A stretch of 64,000 bases of DNA. Source: Proteiniclasticum ruminis (GTDB lineage Bacteria; Bacillota; Clostridia; Clostridiales; Clostridiaceae). Where the stretch lies: the NCBI RefSeq assembly GCF_900115135.1, contig NZ_FOVK01000002.1, positions 256,512 to 320,511 on the forward strand, written 5' to 3'. This document shows positions 25,954 to 35,887 of the stretch, piece by piece. Made by a program: the position numbers and the translations under genes. Every line of letters starts with the position of its first letter. Position 1 is the first letter of the stretch. Under the pieces are notes generated by a model. The model was not told where the DNA came from. It saw only the letters and a list, made by a program, of their open reading frames with translations, and searched no databases.

Positions 25954-28926
25954 TTGGCGAAAGACAACAGAATTCCTGAAGATCAGAACATCTTGAATGT
26001 CCCTCTGGAAGAGGCCATGCCGGACAATTTTCTACCCTATGCCGTGGAAGTGGCGAAAGACAGAGCTCTGCCAGACGTTAGGGACGGCCTGAAGCCTGTT
26101 CATAGAAGAATCCTTTATGGTGCCTATCAGCTGAAGGCGTTTCCGGATAAACCCTACTATAAGTCCGCAAGAGTGGTGGGAGACATCCTTGGTAAGTATC
26201 ATCCCCATGGAGACTCCTCAGTCTATGAGGCCATGGTGATCCTGGCTCAGGATTTCTCCACAAGACTGCCTCTCATTGACGGCCATGGAAACTGGGGATC
26301 CATTGATGGGGACAGTGCAGCTGCCATGCGTTATACCGAAGCCAGGCTTTCGCCCGGGGCCATGGAAATGCTCCGGGACATTGATAAAGACACGGTGGAT
26401 TTTACCTATAACTACTCGGATACAGAGCTGGAGCCCAAGGTGCTTCCGGCCAGATATCCCAATCTTCTGGTGAACGGTGCCTTCGGTATCGCCGTCGGCC
26501 TTGCCACAAATATTCCTCCTCACAATATGAGAGAGAGTATCGATGCGGTGTGCGCCTACATTGACAAGGAAGACATCACCGTAAAAGAGCTCATGAACCA
26601 CATCAAAGGACCGGACTTTCCTACTGGGGGTGTTCTCATTGGAGGAGACTCTCTACAAGATGCCTATGAAAAGGGCGAAGGAAAAGTCGTATTAAGAGCC
26701 AATGCCAAAGTGGAGAAGCTCACCACGGGACGCTATGGCGTGGTCATCAGAGAGTTTCCTTATAGAAAGAACAAAGCGAAGCTTCTCCAGCAGATCTCTG
26801 CCATGACGGCAGACAAGCGTCACCAGAAGGTCTTGGAAGGCATCATGGACATTAGGGATGAGTCCGACCGAAACGGCGTCAGGGCGGTCATTGAGTTTAA
26901 AAAGCAGGTGGACCTGGAAACAGCGGAGAAAATTCTTCTCTATCTCTACAAAAGATGCGACCTGCAGATCAATGTGAATTTCAACATGGTGGCCCTCTAT
27001 AAGGGAAAACCCGAAACCATGAGTCTTCTGGATATGATCCGCTACTATGTGGAGCATCAAAGAGAAGTCTTAACAAGAAGAACAAAGAAAGAGCTGGAGA
27101 CGGCCATGAAGAGGTTCCACATTGTGGAAGGCTTCATGAAGGCCATCGACATCATGGATGAAGTCATCAAGACCATCCGGGATTCAAGTTCCAAGGCCAA
27201 TGCCAAAGAGAACCTAGTGAAAAATTTCGGCTTCTCCGAGGAGCAGGCCACAGCCATCTTGGAGCTGATGCTTTACAGACTCACAGGACTTGAACTGAAA
27301 GCCTATGTGAAAGAACACAATGAGCTGAAAAAACTCATCGCGTCCCTGGAGAAGATCTTAAGCAGTGAAAAAGAGCTCAACAAGCTGGTGAAGAAGGAGC
27401 TTCTGGAAGTGGCGGAAACCCACGGGGATGAAAGAAGAACCATGATCATCCGGGATGAGGAGGAAGCGGTCATTGATGTCATGGACATCATCGTCCAGGA
27501 GGACGTGGCGGTGACCATCTCCAAGGAAGGGTTCATCAAGCGTCTACCGCTAAAGAATTTCCAGAGGGTCACATCCGACACCTCTGCCATTGAGTACCGG
27601 GAAGGGGACAGTCTGTCTGTGCTTCTTGAGAGCAACACCCGGGATCTTCTTTATATCTTCACGGATGCAGGAATGCTGTACCAGATGAAGACCATGGATG
27701 TGCCAGAACACAAGTGGAAGGACAAGGGCGTACGTCTGGACAACTACATCAAGGGCATTGACTTCAATGAGGAGTCTGTCATTGGCGCCTTCAGCCTAGA
27801 GAATCCGGAAGAGGAAGGCACCTTCCGGTTCATCACGTCCCGCGGAGCCATGAAGAGAACGAGTCTTGAAAGCTTCAAGACCAGTTACACCAAGATCATT
27901 GCCCTGAAGCTGAAGGGGGAGGAGAAGCTGGTGTCTGTGGTCCTTGAAAAACATAGGATCTACTATGAGAATACAGCAGGAGCACTGCTTCCTAAAAAAT
28001 ACAAGGATTTCCTTTATGAGCATAAGGAAGCGCTCCATCTTGTGGACCTGCCAAAGGCCCCTGAGTTTATCAGGATCCTCACAAAGAACGGTCTGGACTT
28101 CACGGTGCCTGAGGCTCATGTGGAGGTGAAGGACCGTATGACAACGCCGGATCCGTTCTTATCCCTGCCGGATAAGGATGAGGTCTACCGTGTCCACTAT
28201 GAGGAGGACTATGAGGCCAAGGCCTTCAATGTCACAGTGTCCGACCGAGGAGAAATCAAGCTGACCCAAAGGGCCAGCAGAGCCCGAAATCTCTATAAGG
28301 CTTCTGGAGAGTCCTATGAGAGCCTCGTCATTGTCACGAGTCTTGGGGCTTACTATAAACTTCCGCTCTATATGTTTGAAAATCTTACAGGAATCGTCCT
28401 CATGCAGGACCTTTATGATGACTACGACAAGAATGAGAAGGTGGTGGGCGTCTTTACCCTGGAGGAGGAGACAAATTCCGGGAAAGAAGTGTATTTTGCC
28501 ACCGAAGAAGGCATCGTGAAGAGAACCTCTGTGGAAGACTTCAAGGGCGATGCCACCAAGGGGCAAGTGGTGAAGTTCAAGACACCAACGGATAAACTGG
28601 TCTATGCAGAAGCCTTCCCAGAAAATATGGAGGAGACCATGCTCATGGTGTCTTCTAAAGGGATGGCCATCCGGTTTGAATCCAGCAGCATCTCTTTGTT
28701 ATCGAAAAATGCAGCAGGGGTTCTCGGAATGAATCTTCGGGAAGAAGACCGGGTGTTCTTTGCGAAGATCATCACCGATGAAAAGGAAATGGTAGTGGGA
28801 TCCAAGGGAAATGCCGATGAGACCCAGATGATTTCAGACATCAAGCTTCAGAACCGTGCCACCCGAGGAAAGAGCATCATGACTCTGTACCTCGGAGATA
28901 CCATCAACAAGGTGGATCTGAACTAA
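25954..28926 (+). CDS. parC: Type IIA topoisomerase subunit A (ParC-like)
   Basis: A 990-residue DNA-cleaving subunit. The winged helix has [18 protein letters not shown], then the quinolone-pocket segment [14 protein letters not shown], keeping the wild-type Ser and Glu. The catalytic tyrosine lies in [10 protein letters not shown]. Coiled-coil arms follow (about residues 360-490) and then a C-terminal beta-pinwheel. The pinwheel has only degenerate versions of the GyrA box ([21 protein letters not shown]), which argues for ParC rather than GyrA. At 990 residues it is longer than typical ParC. The start is TTG at 25954 with AGGAGG at 25941-25946. Topoisomerase IV function is inferred. Confidence 0.88.
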   Translation: MAKDNRIPEDQNILNVPLEEAMPDNFLPYAVEVAKDRALPDVRDGLKPVHRRILYGAYQLKAFPDKPYYKSARVVGDILGKYHPHGDSSVYEAMVILAQDFSTRLPLIDGHGNWGSIDGDSAAAMRYTEARLSPGAMEMLRDIDKDTVDFTYNYSDTELEPKVLPARYPNLLVNGAFGIAVGLATNIPPHNMRESIDAVCAYIDKEDITVKELMNHIKGPDFPTGGVLIGGDSLQDAYEKGEGKVVLRANAKVEKLTTGRYGVVIREFPYRKNKAKLLQQISAMTADKRHQKVLEGIMDIRDESDRNGVRAVIEFKKQVDLETAEKILLYLYKRCDLQINVNFNMVALYKGKPETMSLLDMIRYYVEHQREVLTRRTKKELETAMKRFHIVEGFMKAIDIMDEVIKTIRDSSSKANAKENLVKNFGFSEEQATAILELMLYRLTGLELKAYVKEHNELKKLIASLEKILSSEKELNKLVKKELLEVAETHGDERRTMIIRDEEEAVIDVMDIIVQEDVAVTISKEGFIKRLPLKNFQRVTSDTSAIEYREGDSLSVLLESNTRDLLYIFTDAGMLYQMKTMDVPEHKWKDKGVRLDNYIKGIDFNEESVIGAFSLENPEEEGTFRFITSRGAMKRTSLESFKTSYTKIIALKLKGEEKLVSVVLEKHRIYYENTAGALLPKKYKDFLYEHKEALHLVDLPKAPEFIRILTKNGLDFTVPEAHVEVKDRMTTPDPFLSLPDKDEVYRVHYEEDYEAKAFNVTVSDRGEIKLTQRASRARNLYKASGESYESLVIVTSLGAYYKLPLYMFENLTGIVLMQDLYDDYDKNEKVVGVFTLEEETNSGKEVYFATEEGIVKRTSVEDFKGDATKGQVVKFKTPTDKLVYAEAFPENMEETMLMVSSKGMAIRFESSSISLLSKNAAGVLGMNLREEDRVFFAKIITDEKEMVVGSKGNADETQMISDIKLQNRATRGKSIMTLYLGDTINKVDLN

Positions 28927-28955
28927 AAATAGCAAAAATGAACGGTTAGAAAAAG

Positions 28956-28989
28956 CGGATCAGCCTAGTAGAAGGCTGGTCCGTTTTTT
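28956..28989 (+). terminator. Intrinsic terminator after parC
   Basis: CGGATCAGCC pairs with GGCTGGTCCG (one G-U) and is followed by TTTTTT. Confidence 0.9.
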
Positions 28990-29130
28990 AGGTATACCTT
29001 CACTAGATGCTAAGTTCTATTTTTGAACGGATTTGATGTTTTAAAATTTAATGAATTACTTGTAAAAGTTGGTTTTTTGAGACATATTAAAAATAAAGAA
29101 CGAGATATACGTTCAAAAGGGGTGGTGGGA

Positions 29131-30312
29131 ATGAAACTATTAAAGATGAGAGTCCAAGGTCTCAAACTATTTACGAATCCACTGGATATAGAGTTTGTTA
29201 CTCATCAGAAAGTTATGGAAGAGGACAAAGAGGATCTTTTCAAAGTATCTTCAAAACTTTATCAGAATACAGCGGTTGCTCTCATTGGGATCAATGCGTC
29301 AGGGAAGACCTCAACTTTAAAGGTGATTTCTTTTATGATGCAGATGCTCAATCATGATTCCATCAATAAAATAGAAGAGAAAGTGATTCTTCAGGGGCTA
29401 CGCGAAAATGAAGAGGTTGCATTGGAGTCTTATTTTTCATGGAAGTCTGAGTATTTATATAAACTGAGGACAGTGATTAAAGTCAGGCCAACTCATGAAG
29501 AGGGCAAGGCGGACTACTATATTTCTGATGAAACCTTATGGAAGAAAGAGTTGACCAAAGTACTGACCCGAAAGAGCGCATTTGACTTCTCTGAGTCTAT
29601 GATCATTCAGAAAAGAAAAGGGGATGAAGAGTTCCTTCCGGAAGATGTAAGTATCATTATTTCGATGAACAAGAAAAATGACAGCAAAATATACAATAAG
29701 GATCTGATTCAATGGACGAATGTGAACTTGATTCGAGTTCTGGGAGATTTCCCTAAAGAGCTTATCCAGTATTTGGACCCCAGCATTGAATATCTGACGT
29801 TTGATTTAGATCAGGACGAAAAGAAGTTGAAAGGGATCCGGTTGAAGTTTCGAGGAAAAGATGAAATTAACATGAACCATCCAAAGGAAGTTGAAATGTA
29901 TTTGTCATCAGGTACAGTAAAGGGAATCAATGTGTTTATTCATGCTCTTACTGTTCTCGAAAAGGGTGGATACCTGATTCTGGATGAACTTGAGAATCAT
30001 TTCAATAAAGAGATTGCCACATCATTACTTAGACTCTTCATGGATCAGCAAATCAACAAGCGTGGCGCTGCGATTATTTTTTCGACGCACTACCCAGAAA
30101 TCCTGGATAGATTGAGCAGGAATGACAACATCTACTTTGTGAGGAATATAGATGGAATCAGAGTAGATAATCTTGGAAGGTTACTGAAGAGAAGTGATTT
30201 AAAAAAGAGCGATGTCTATCAAAGTGCATTCATTAAAGGTACCGCACCACAGTACGAAGCATATCAAGCAATGAAACGCGCATTTTCATCTATTGTAAAT
30301 GGTGAAGCGTAG
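29131..30312 (+). CDS. AAA15/OLD-like ATPase, defence-type
   Basis: A 393-residue ATP-binding protein of the AAA_15/AAA_21 group (ABC-type ATPases related to OLD, RloA and AriA). The Walker A is GINASGKT (residues 53-60), Walker B is YLILDELENHF with Asp285-Glu286, and the switch histidine is in IIFSTHYPE. Such ATPases often pair with a Toprim- or RloB-like effector in phage-defence modules. Here only a 37-residue frame follows. The ATG at 29131 has a GGTGGG ribosome site; the extension to 29023 is unlikely. It is more AT-rich than its neighbours, lies between terminators, and has a degenerate paralogue at 47491. A defence role is inferred. Confidence 0.78.
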   Translation: MKLLKMRVQGLKLFTNPLDIEFVTHQKVMEEDKEDLFKVSSKLYQNTAVALIGINASGKTSTLKVISFMMQMLNHDSINKIEEKVILQGLRENEEVALESYFSWKSEYLYKLRTVIKVRPTHEEGKADYYISDETLWKKELTKVLTRKSAFDFSESMIIQKRKGDEEFLPEDVSIIISMNKKNDSKIYNKDLIQWTNVNLIRVLGDFPKELIQYLDPSIEYLTFDLDQDEKKLKGIRLKFRGKDEINMNHPKEVEMYLSSGTVKGINVFIHALTVLEKGGYLILDELENHFNKEIATSLLRLFMDQQINKRGAAIIFSTHYPEILDRLSRNDNIYFVRNIDGIRVDNLGRLLKRSDLKKSDVYQSAFIKGTAPQYEAYQAMKRAFSSIVNGEA

Positions 30313-30313
30313 T

Positions 30314-30427
30314 ATGGATGAGAGGGTAGCTATCTGTATCTGTGAAGGTGGAGCAATGTGGATTTATAAGAGCAGGAATAAAAATCCAAGGGAACTGACC
30401 TTATATGATTTAGTTAGACAGAAATGA
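30314..30427 (+). pseudogene. 37-residue frame, possible remnant of the ATPase partner
   Basis: It begins one base after the ATPase stop, where a cotranslated partner would be expected. It reads RVAICICEGGA near its start, like the strand-plus-CEG opening of RloB/Toprim-type partners, then stops after 37 residues. Either most of the partner has been deleted or this is a chance frame; no further homologous sequence follows before the hairpin at 30450. Confidence 0.35.
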
Positions 30428-30449
30428 TTTTGGAGGATATTTGTTTGTG

Positions 30450-30486
30450 AGAGGGTCTAAGCTGTATCATTCAGCTTAGACCCTCT
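30450..30486 (+). terminator. Hairpin ending the ATPase transcript
   Basis: AGAGGGTCTAAGCTG and CAGCTTAGACCCTCT pair perfectly over 15 bases around a seven-base loop; the tail GTATTATTTT is only moderately T-rich. Confidence 0.75.
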
Positions 30487-30722
30487 GTATTATTTTGAAT
30501 GGTCTTTTTATCCTTATAAGAAGGACGTCTGTCCGTACAGGTTCAGTGAAGAGATAGAGGAAATCGATCCTGAACCGTAGAGATGCAAGAGGTCTTTACC
30601 ATGGTCAGAGGTTCTGACCAAAGGCAAAAGCGGGAATATGCGTCCTAAAGGGCGAGAAACCCTTTTCATTTTATTTTCTCTCCGATAAGGTAAGAGTATC
30701 AAACAAGAAAGAGGTGCAGTAC
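30487..30722 (+). promoter_or_regulatory. Structured leader of the alpha-glucoside PTS operon
   Basis: A -10-like TATAAG lies at 30515-30520. Downstream are the stems GGTTCAG/CTGAACC (about 30540-30577) and GGTCAG/CTGACC (about 30604-30619), then AAAGGG/CCCTTT followed by a T-rich tract (30647-30679), which is terminator-like. The layout suits attenuation or antitermination, but no LicT/GlcT antiterminator site or known riboswitch consensus was recognised. Confidence 0.4.
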
Positions 30723-32291
30723 ATGACAAAACGAGAAAGATTCAGTGAAGGAATCCAGAGATTCGGACGGTCTCTCCTTCTGCCCATCGCCATCATGGCC
30801 CCCATGGGAATGATTCTAGGACTGACAGGTGCCCTGGTTCAGGGGTACATGGTCGAAAGAGTGCCATTTTTAGCCAATGAGACGCTTCAGCTGATTCTAA
30901 CCAGCCTTCGAAGTATCGCCGACATTATTTTTTCTAATATTCCGGTACTCTTTGCCATGGGCGTAGCCTATGGGATGTCCAGGAAGGAGAAGGGCATTTC
31001 TGTCTTTTCCTCCATCATCGCCTATCTCATTCTAAACATCACTATCAATGTCTACTTAAAAGCCACGGGAACCCTGGCGGATGCCGAAACCATGGCTCAG
31101 GTGGGTCAAGGCATGGTCCTTGGCATTCAGACCTTAAGGCTCGATGTCCTTGGCGGAATCATCGCAGGTCTCATCGGTGCCTTTGCAGCAGACAAGTATT
31201 ACAACAAAGAACTTCCTGTAGCTTTTGCCTTCTTCTCCGGAAAGAAGTTTGTGCCCATGGTGAGCATCGTATGGGCCACCATTGCAGGGCTCATCATTCC
31301 CTTCTTCTGGGCATATCTTACCAAGGGACTCATCGCCTTGTCCAAGGTCATCCTGGTAGGTGCGGTTGGACCATTCGTCAATGCGCTCATGGTGAGACTG
31401 CTCATTCCACTGGGTCTTCATCATGTATGGAGTGCGCTGATCCGCTTTACACCAGCTGGTGGAACCTACGTCATTGACGGAGAAACCTTCACTGGAATCC
31501 TGCCAACCTTGAACGAAGTGCTCTTTAACCAGGGACCAAATTCTGAAGCCTGGGAAATGCTGCCGGAACTCACCAAGTTCATGGCGCAGAACCAGATGCT
31601 GGTGACACTCTTTATCATCCCTGCCATTGGCCTTGCCATGTATAAGAGTGCTTATGCCAAGAACAGACCTTTCGTAAAAGGGATCATCATCACCATGGTG
31701 ATTACACCATTCCTTGGGAACATCACAGAGCCTATGGAATTCTCCTTCCTCTTTATCGCACCGCTTCTTTACGTGGTGTATGTGCTTCTTGCAGGTGTGG
31801 GCGCTGTAGCGCTGTACCTCATGGGTACTGGGGTTGGATACATAAGAGGAACCATCTTTGACTTTGCCATCTTCGGTCTCATGTATGAGAACACCAGATG
31901 GTACAACATCCTCATCGTGGGTGTGCCTCTGGCCATCGCCACGTACTTCATCTTCAAGTGGGCCATTGAGAAATATAACATTGCCACTCCTGGAAGAGAA
32001 AGTGATGAGTATGAATACAACAACCTCATTAAAGAAAAACGTTATGGAGAAGTGGCAAAGATCGTTATTGAAGCCCTGGGTGGATCTTCTAACATTGTCA
32101 ACGTGGACAACTGCGTCACAAGGCTTCGTATTGACCTGAAGGACATGAATCTTGTGAACAAGGAAAGACTCAAAGACTCCGGCACTTCCGGAATCTTCTT
32201 CCCCATGAAAAATCACATCCACATCGTCTTTGGACCCAACGTGGAATTTGTGAAGAACGCTGTGACTGACGAACTGAAGATGATCAGCTAA
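30723..32291 (+). CDS. PTS EIICB component, glucose/maltose type
   Basis: A 522-residue membrane protein importing and phosphorylating a sugar. The EIIC domain spans about residues 1-420 with ten or so hydrophobic segments and the motifs LIPLGLHHVWSALI, FLGNITEPMEF (the sugar-site GITEP motif) and AGVGAVALYLMG. The C-terminal EIIB domain has the phosphorylated cysteine in NVDNCVTRLRIDLKD. No EIIA is fused, so a glucose-type EIIA must come from elsewhere. The adjacent GH4 phospho-glucosidase with an alpha-type motif suggests maltose or a similar alpha-glucoside. The ATG at 30723 has GAGGTG at 30711-30716. Confidence 0.93.
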   Translation: MTKRERFSEGIQRFGRSLLLPIAIMAPMGMILGLTGALVQGYMVERVPFLANETLQLILTSLRSIADIIFSNIPVLFAMGVAYGMSRKEKGISVFSSIIAYLILNITINVYLKATGTLADAETMAQVGQGMVLGIQTLRLDVLGGIIAGLIGAFAADKYYNKELPVAFAFFSGKKFVPMVSIVWATIAGLIIPFFWAYLTKGLIALSKVILVGAVGPFVNALMVRLLIPLGLHHVWSALIRFTPAGGTYVIDGETFTGILPTLNEVLFNQGPNSEAWEMLPELTKFMAQNQMLVTLFIIPAIGLAMYKSAYAKNRPFVKGIIITMVITPFLGNITEPMEFSFLFIAPLLYVVYVLLAGVGAVALYLMGTGVGYIRGTIFDFAIFGLMYENTRWYNILIVGVPLAIATYFIFKWAIEKYNIATPGRESDEYEYNNLIKEKRYGEVAKIVIEALGGSSNIVNVDNCVTRLRIDLKDMNLVNKERLKDSGTSGIFFPMKNHIHIVFGPNVEFVKNAVTDELKMIS

Positions 32292-32308
32292 AGGGGATCT
32301 CCCCTTTA
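32291..32308 (+). other. Intercistronic hairpin between the PTS and GH4 genes
   Basis: AAAGGGGA and TCCCCTTT form a tight eight-pair stem directly after the stop codon, without a T run. It may modulate mRNA stability or relative expression within the operon. Confidence 0.45.
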
Positions 32309-32337
32309 GCTCCTTTAAAAAGAAGGAGGAAATTACC

Positions 32338-33675
32338 ATGAGAAAGAACCCTGTGATTACCATTGCGGGCGCTGGAAGCCTTCGGATTCCTGCCCTCATT
32401 GGGAGTCTCATATATTATAAGGAAACGCTGCCTGTGGCAAAAATCATACTCTTTGACATTGATGAAGAAAGACTTCAAAGAGTGAGAGCTTACATCGATC
32501 TTACCCTCAAGGAGTACTACAGTGAGGCGGAAGTGCTGTTCACAACCAAAGAAGAGGAAGCCTATGGAGACACGGACTATGTCCTCTGCAACATGAGAGT
32601 GGGTGTGGACACCATGAGAAGTGTCGATGAGAAGATTCCTCTGAAGTACGGCCTGGTGGGTCAGGAAACCTGCGGTCCAGGAGGCTTCTCCTATGGCATG
32701 AGATCCATTGGTGCCATGATCGATATGGTGAACACCGTGAGAACGTACTCCAAAGACACCTGGATCCTCAACTACACAAACCCTGCTGCCATCGTGGCGG
32801 TGGCCCTGGATAAGGTGTTCCCAGAGGACAAACGCATCATGAACATCTGTGATCAGCCCTACTCCATGATCAAGTCCTTTGCGAAAATTCTGGGCGAGGA
32901 CATGTATGATCTGGAGCCCAGATACTTTGGCCTCAACCACTTTGGCTGGTTCACCTCTCTAAAGAACGCAAAGACCGGGGAGGAGCTTCTGCCGAAGCTC
33001 AAGGACTACCTCATGGGCCATGAGTTCAAGCCTTTCAACGCGGAGCAAAGAGACCCTTCCTGGCTGAAAACCTATAAGAACGTCAACAAGCTCATGCAGT
33101 TTTTCCCGGAATATGTGCCAAACACCTATCTTCAGTACTACTTCTTTGCAGAGGAGATCGTGCAGGACTCCGATCCAAGCTTTACAAGGGTAGATGAAGC
33201 GAAGCTGGGCCGGGAGAAAAAGGTGCTGGATATCCTGAAAAAAGCCGAGACTCAGGGAAACCTCACGGACATTCCGCTGATGCAGGGAGAAGTCTTTGGC
33301 AACCTCATGGTGGAAGTGGTGGACTCCATCCACAATGACCTTAACAAAGTCTTTGTGGTCATTGGCAGAAATGGAGATTTAATTCCAAATCTTCCTGAAG
33401 ACGCCATGGTGGAGCTGGCCTCTTACCTTGGAAAAGAAGGGGCAAAGATGATTCCGTATGGAGAGGTGAAGCCTTTCTATAAGGGGCTCATCGAAGGCCA
33501 GTATGCCTATGAGAAGCTCACGGTGGAAAGCTACCTGGAAAAAGACTACACCAAAGCGCTCCAGGCCCTCACGTTAAACCGGTCCATTGTGGATCCTGTG
33601 AAGGCAAAGCTGGTGCTGGACGATCTCATGGACCACAGCGCGGACTACTGGGCTTTAGAGAAAAAAGAGCTGTAG
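32338..33675 (+). CDS. GH4 6-phospho-alpha-glucosidase
   Basis: A 445-residue glycoside hydrolase family 4 enzyme, which needs NAD and a divalent metal and hydrolyses the phosphorylated disaccharide delivered by the PTS. The NAD-binding N-terminus is TIAGAGSLRIPALIGSL. The metal and substrate motifs are CDQPYSMI (near residue 169) and the histidine in LNHFGWF. A CD.P motif is associated with alpha-glucoside-6-phosphate specificity (GlvA/MalH), while beta-type enzymes carry CN.P. It follows the PTS gene by 46 bases with GGAGG upstream of ATG 32338, so the two form one operon ending at 33746. Confidence 0.91.
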   Translation: MRKNPVITIAGAGSLRIPALIGSLIYYKETLPVAKIILFDIDEERLQRVRAYIDLTLKEYYSEAEVLFTTKEEEAYGDTDYVLCNMRVGVDTMRSVDEKIPLKYGLVGQETCGPGGFSYGMRSIGAMIDMVNTVRTYSKDTWILNYTNPAAIVAVALDKVFPEDKRIMNICDQPYSMIKSFAKILGEDMYDLEPRYFGLNHFGWFTSLKNAKTGEELLPKLKDYLMGHEFKPFNAEQRDPSWLKTYKNVNKLMQFFPEYVPNTYLQYYFFAEEIVQDSDPSFTRVDEAKLGREKKVLDILKKAETQGNLTDIPLMQGEVFGNLMVEVVDSIHNDLNKVFVVIGRNGDLIPNLPEDAMVELASYLGKEGAKMIPYGEVKPFYKGLIEGQYAYEKLTVESYLEKDYTKALQALTLNRSIVDPVKAKLVLDDLMDHSADYWALEKKEL

Positions 33676-33715
33676 GAGATCATAGAAACATAAAAGAGAA
33701 AGAGCTGAAAATGAA

Positions 33716-33746
33716 GGAAACCCCCAAGGCGTTGGGGGTTTCTTCC
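33716..33746 (+). terminator. Intrinsic terminator after the GH4 gene
   Basis: GGAAACCCCCAA pairs with TTGGGGGTTTCTTCC around a four-base loop (12 pairs with one bulge); the T-rich part is in the right arm. Confidence 0.8.
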
Positions 33747-33788
33747 TAAATAATTTGATATACTGGAGAAAGGGGGTGCATGCAATAT

Positions 33789-34562
33789 ATGAAACTGGAA
33801 AGACTCACAGGTTCCTACGGACAGCTCAGCAGCTTGGAGAAGAAAGTGGTGGAGTTCATGGCGTCTTCGCCGGAAGAGGTGGTGAAGATGACCGCAAGGG
33901 ATCTTTCAGAAAAACTCTTCATCTCTAAGACCACCATCATCAACCTGTGTAAAAAACTGGGTTTTGAAGGCTATACGGAGCTGAAATACTATCTTAAAAG
34001 TGCTTCTGAAGATGAGAAGAAGGTGTGGAAAGAAAAAGAGGTAGTTTCTTTTTCTGAGATTCTCCGGGATCTTCGGGAGGAAGCGGAAAAGACCTTGGAT
34101 CTTCAGAAAGAGGAGAATGTGGCCAAGATGTCCGAGATTCTCCAGTCGGCGAGAACCGTCTACGTGGTGGCCCGAGGAGCCTCCAAACCCTTTGGGAGCT
34201 ACCTGAACACAAGGCTTGCCATGCTGAAGATCAGGACCATTTTTGTGGATGACTTCAATCTCATCGACAACATCAAAGACCATATCGAGCCTGATGAAGC
34301 GGTGCTTCTTCTTTCTTTATCCGGAAACACCAAGAGGATCCTCGATATTGCCAAAGGGGCCAGGATCCGTGGGGCCAAGGTGCTGGTGATCACTGGTTTT
34401 TCGGACAATAAAGTGGAAAAGTACGCAGACAGCGTGCTGTATGCCTATGCCAAAACCACAGATACAGAAGTCAATGATCTCATATCCAGAGTGGGCATGC
34501 ATCTGACGCTCCAGATTCTCTTGACCTATACGCAGAAAATGCTGGAGAAAAGGAGAACCTAA
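33789..34562 (+). CDS. RpiR-family transcriptional regulator
   Basis: A 257-residue regulator with an N-terminal RpiR helix-turn-helix (SSLEKKVVEFMASSPEEV, then TARDLSEKLFISKTTIINLCKKLGF, about residues 13-64). The C-terminal SIS domain (about 105-240) binds phosphosugars, with VYVVARGASKPFGSYL and LLLSLSGNTKRILDIAKGAR. ATG 33789 is preferred because AGGGGGTG at 33771-33778 is about ten bases before it; ATG 33780 is too close. It probably regulates the adjoining sugar genes in response to a hexose phosphate. NagA starts one base after its stop. Confidence 0.9.
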   Translation: MKLERLTGSYGQLSSLEKKVVEFMASSPEEVVKMTARDLSEKLFISKTTIINLCKKLGFEGYTELKYYLKSASEDEKKVWKEKEVVSFSEILRDLREEAEKTLDLQKEENVAKMSEILQSARTVYVVARGASKPFGSYLNTRLAMLKIRTIFVDDFNLIDNIKDHIEPDEAVLLLSLSGNTKRILDIAKGARIRGAKVLVITGFSDNKVEKYADSVLYAYAKTTDTEVNDLISRVGMHLTLQILLTYTQKMLEKRRT

Positions 34563-34563
34563 G

Positions 34564-35763
34564 ATGATCATTCGTTCTAGAAACATACATACAGAAAAAG
34601 GCGTTGTGGATGGATTCCTCAAGGTCGAGGATGGCAGAATTACATATATTAAAGAAGAGGTGAAGGGGGAAGACTTTCTTGATTATGGCGACAGCCATAT
34701 CATTCCGGGCTTTCTGGACCTTCATGTCCATGGCTTTGGCACGGGATCCTTCTGGTATGAAAAGACGGAGGAATCTCTCAATGCCATGGCGAGAAGCATG
34801 GTGAAAGAAGGAGTCACCACCTTTCTTGGCACCACGGGCACCGATGATCTTGAAGAGATCAAGGAAAGCCTGGTGGAAGCAAAGAAAGCGGTGGAGAACT
34901 GGACACCGGAAAAAGGATCCAGGATCCTGGGGGTGCATCTGGAGGGTCCTTTCATCAATAAAGAGTTCAAGGGGATGCAGAAGGAGGAGTTCTGTCTGGA
35001 TCCTACGGTGGAAGTGGCAGAGGAGCTTTTGTCCGCCATAGGAGAAGAGCATGTGTATCTCATGACCCTAGCACCGGAGCTTCCTGGTGCGGAGGATGTT
35101 ATAAAGCATCTTCATGAGAAGAAGGTCCAGATCAGCATCGGACATAGCGCTGCAGAACTGGAAGACATTGGAAGGCTCAAGGGCTACGGCCTTGGAGGCG
35201 TCACCCATATGTACAGCGGCATGCGGGGCTTTCATCATAGAAGGCCTGGCGTGGTGGGAGCTGCTCTCTACTTTGAGGATCTCTACTGCGAGTTTGCCAA
35301 GCAGACGGGGATGACGGTGTCTCATGAAGCGTTCCGCATTGCGTATAAAGTGAAGGGAGCCAAGGGCATCATGCTTTGCACGGATTGCACGGGTCTTGCC
35401 CATGTGAAGAGTCCTTTCCATCACTACATCCGGAAAGAAACCTATATCCCGGATGGCGAGTCTGTCCTCATCCGGAAGGATTCTGGCGAGGAGTACCGCC
35501 TGAACAGACGGGATGTGGAAGCGGTAAAAAACCTGGAGATGGGCTACTTCTCTTCGGTGAAGACCATCATGGAGAAGCATGGCATTTCTTTAGAGGAGAT
35601 CATCACCATGGCTTCGGAAAATCCAGCCAAGTACATCGGCGTCTTTGATCAGGTGGGATCTCTGAAAGACGGAAAGAAGGCGGATTTCCTGGTGCTGGAC
35701 CATCATATGGACCTCATGGAAGTCTATGTAGAAGGGGTATCTCAGAAGATCCATAAGGAATAG
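34564..35763 (+). CDS. nagA: N-acetylglucosamine-6-phosphate deacetylase family protein
   Basis: A 399-residue metal-dependent amidohydrolase releasing acetate from GlcNAc-6-phosphate to give glucosamine-6-phosphate. The metal-binding HxH is in GFLDLHVHGFG (about residue 58), the glutamate in HLEGPFIN, the histidines in SIGHSA and THMYSGMRGFHHRRPG, and the catalytic aspartate in LCTDCTGLA. The THMY.. form, where most NagA have THLFNAM, is a little unusual. No nagB or EII for amino sugars is adjacent, so the true substrate could differ. It is coupled to the RpiR gene and ends at a terminator. Confidence 0.88.
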   Translation: MIIRSRNIHTEKGVVDGFLKVEDGRITYIKEEVKGEDFLDYGDSHIIPGFLDLHVHGFGTGSFWYEKTEESLNAMARSMVKEGVTTFLGTTGTDDLEEIKESLVEAKKAVENWTPEKGSRILGVHLEGPFINKEFKGMQKEEFCLDPTVEVAEELLSAIGEEHVYLMTLAPELPGAEDVIKHLHEKKVQISIGHSAAELEDIGRLKGYGLGGVTHMYSGMRGFHHRRPGVVGAALYFEDLYCEFAKQTGMTVSHEAFRIAYKVKGAKGIMLCTDCTGLAHVKSPFHHYIRKETYIPDGESVLIRKDSGEEYRLNRRDVEAVKNLEMGYFSSVKTIMEKHGISLEEIITMASENPAKYIGVFDQVGSLKDGKKADFLVLDHHMDLMEVYVEGVSQKIHKE

Positions 35764-35771
35764 AATCCATG

Positions 35772-35816
35772 AAAAAGTCTCTGCGAAGAAATATGCTTCT
35801 TTCGCAGAGACTTTTT
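35772..35816 (+). terminator. Intrinsic terminator after nagA
   Basis: AAAAAGTCTCTGCGAA pairs with TTTCGCAGAGACTTTTT over about 15 bases, followed by CTCCTCT; the A-rich left arm makes it usable on both strands. Confidence 0.85.
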
Positions 35817-35887
35817 CTCCTCTCCAGGTTTTGGGTTTGAGATGGAAGGCATCATAAAAGGGACTCCATGGAATCCCCTACGAATGA

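Noticed and set aside
30521-30722. glmS ribozyme, c-di-GMP, TPP, lysine or preQ1 riboswitch before the PTS gene
   Set aside because: None of the core consensus segments could be matched; only generic stems are visible.
31134-32411. Long minus-strand open frame (425 codons) opposite the PTS EIICB gene
   Set aside because: It is rich in histidine and cysteine, has no ribosome site and mirrors the codons of a well-supported plus-strand gene.
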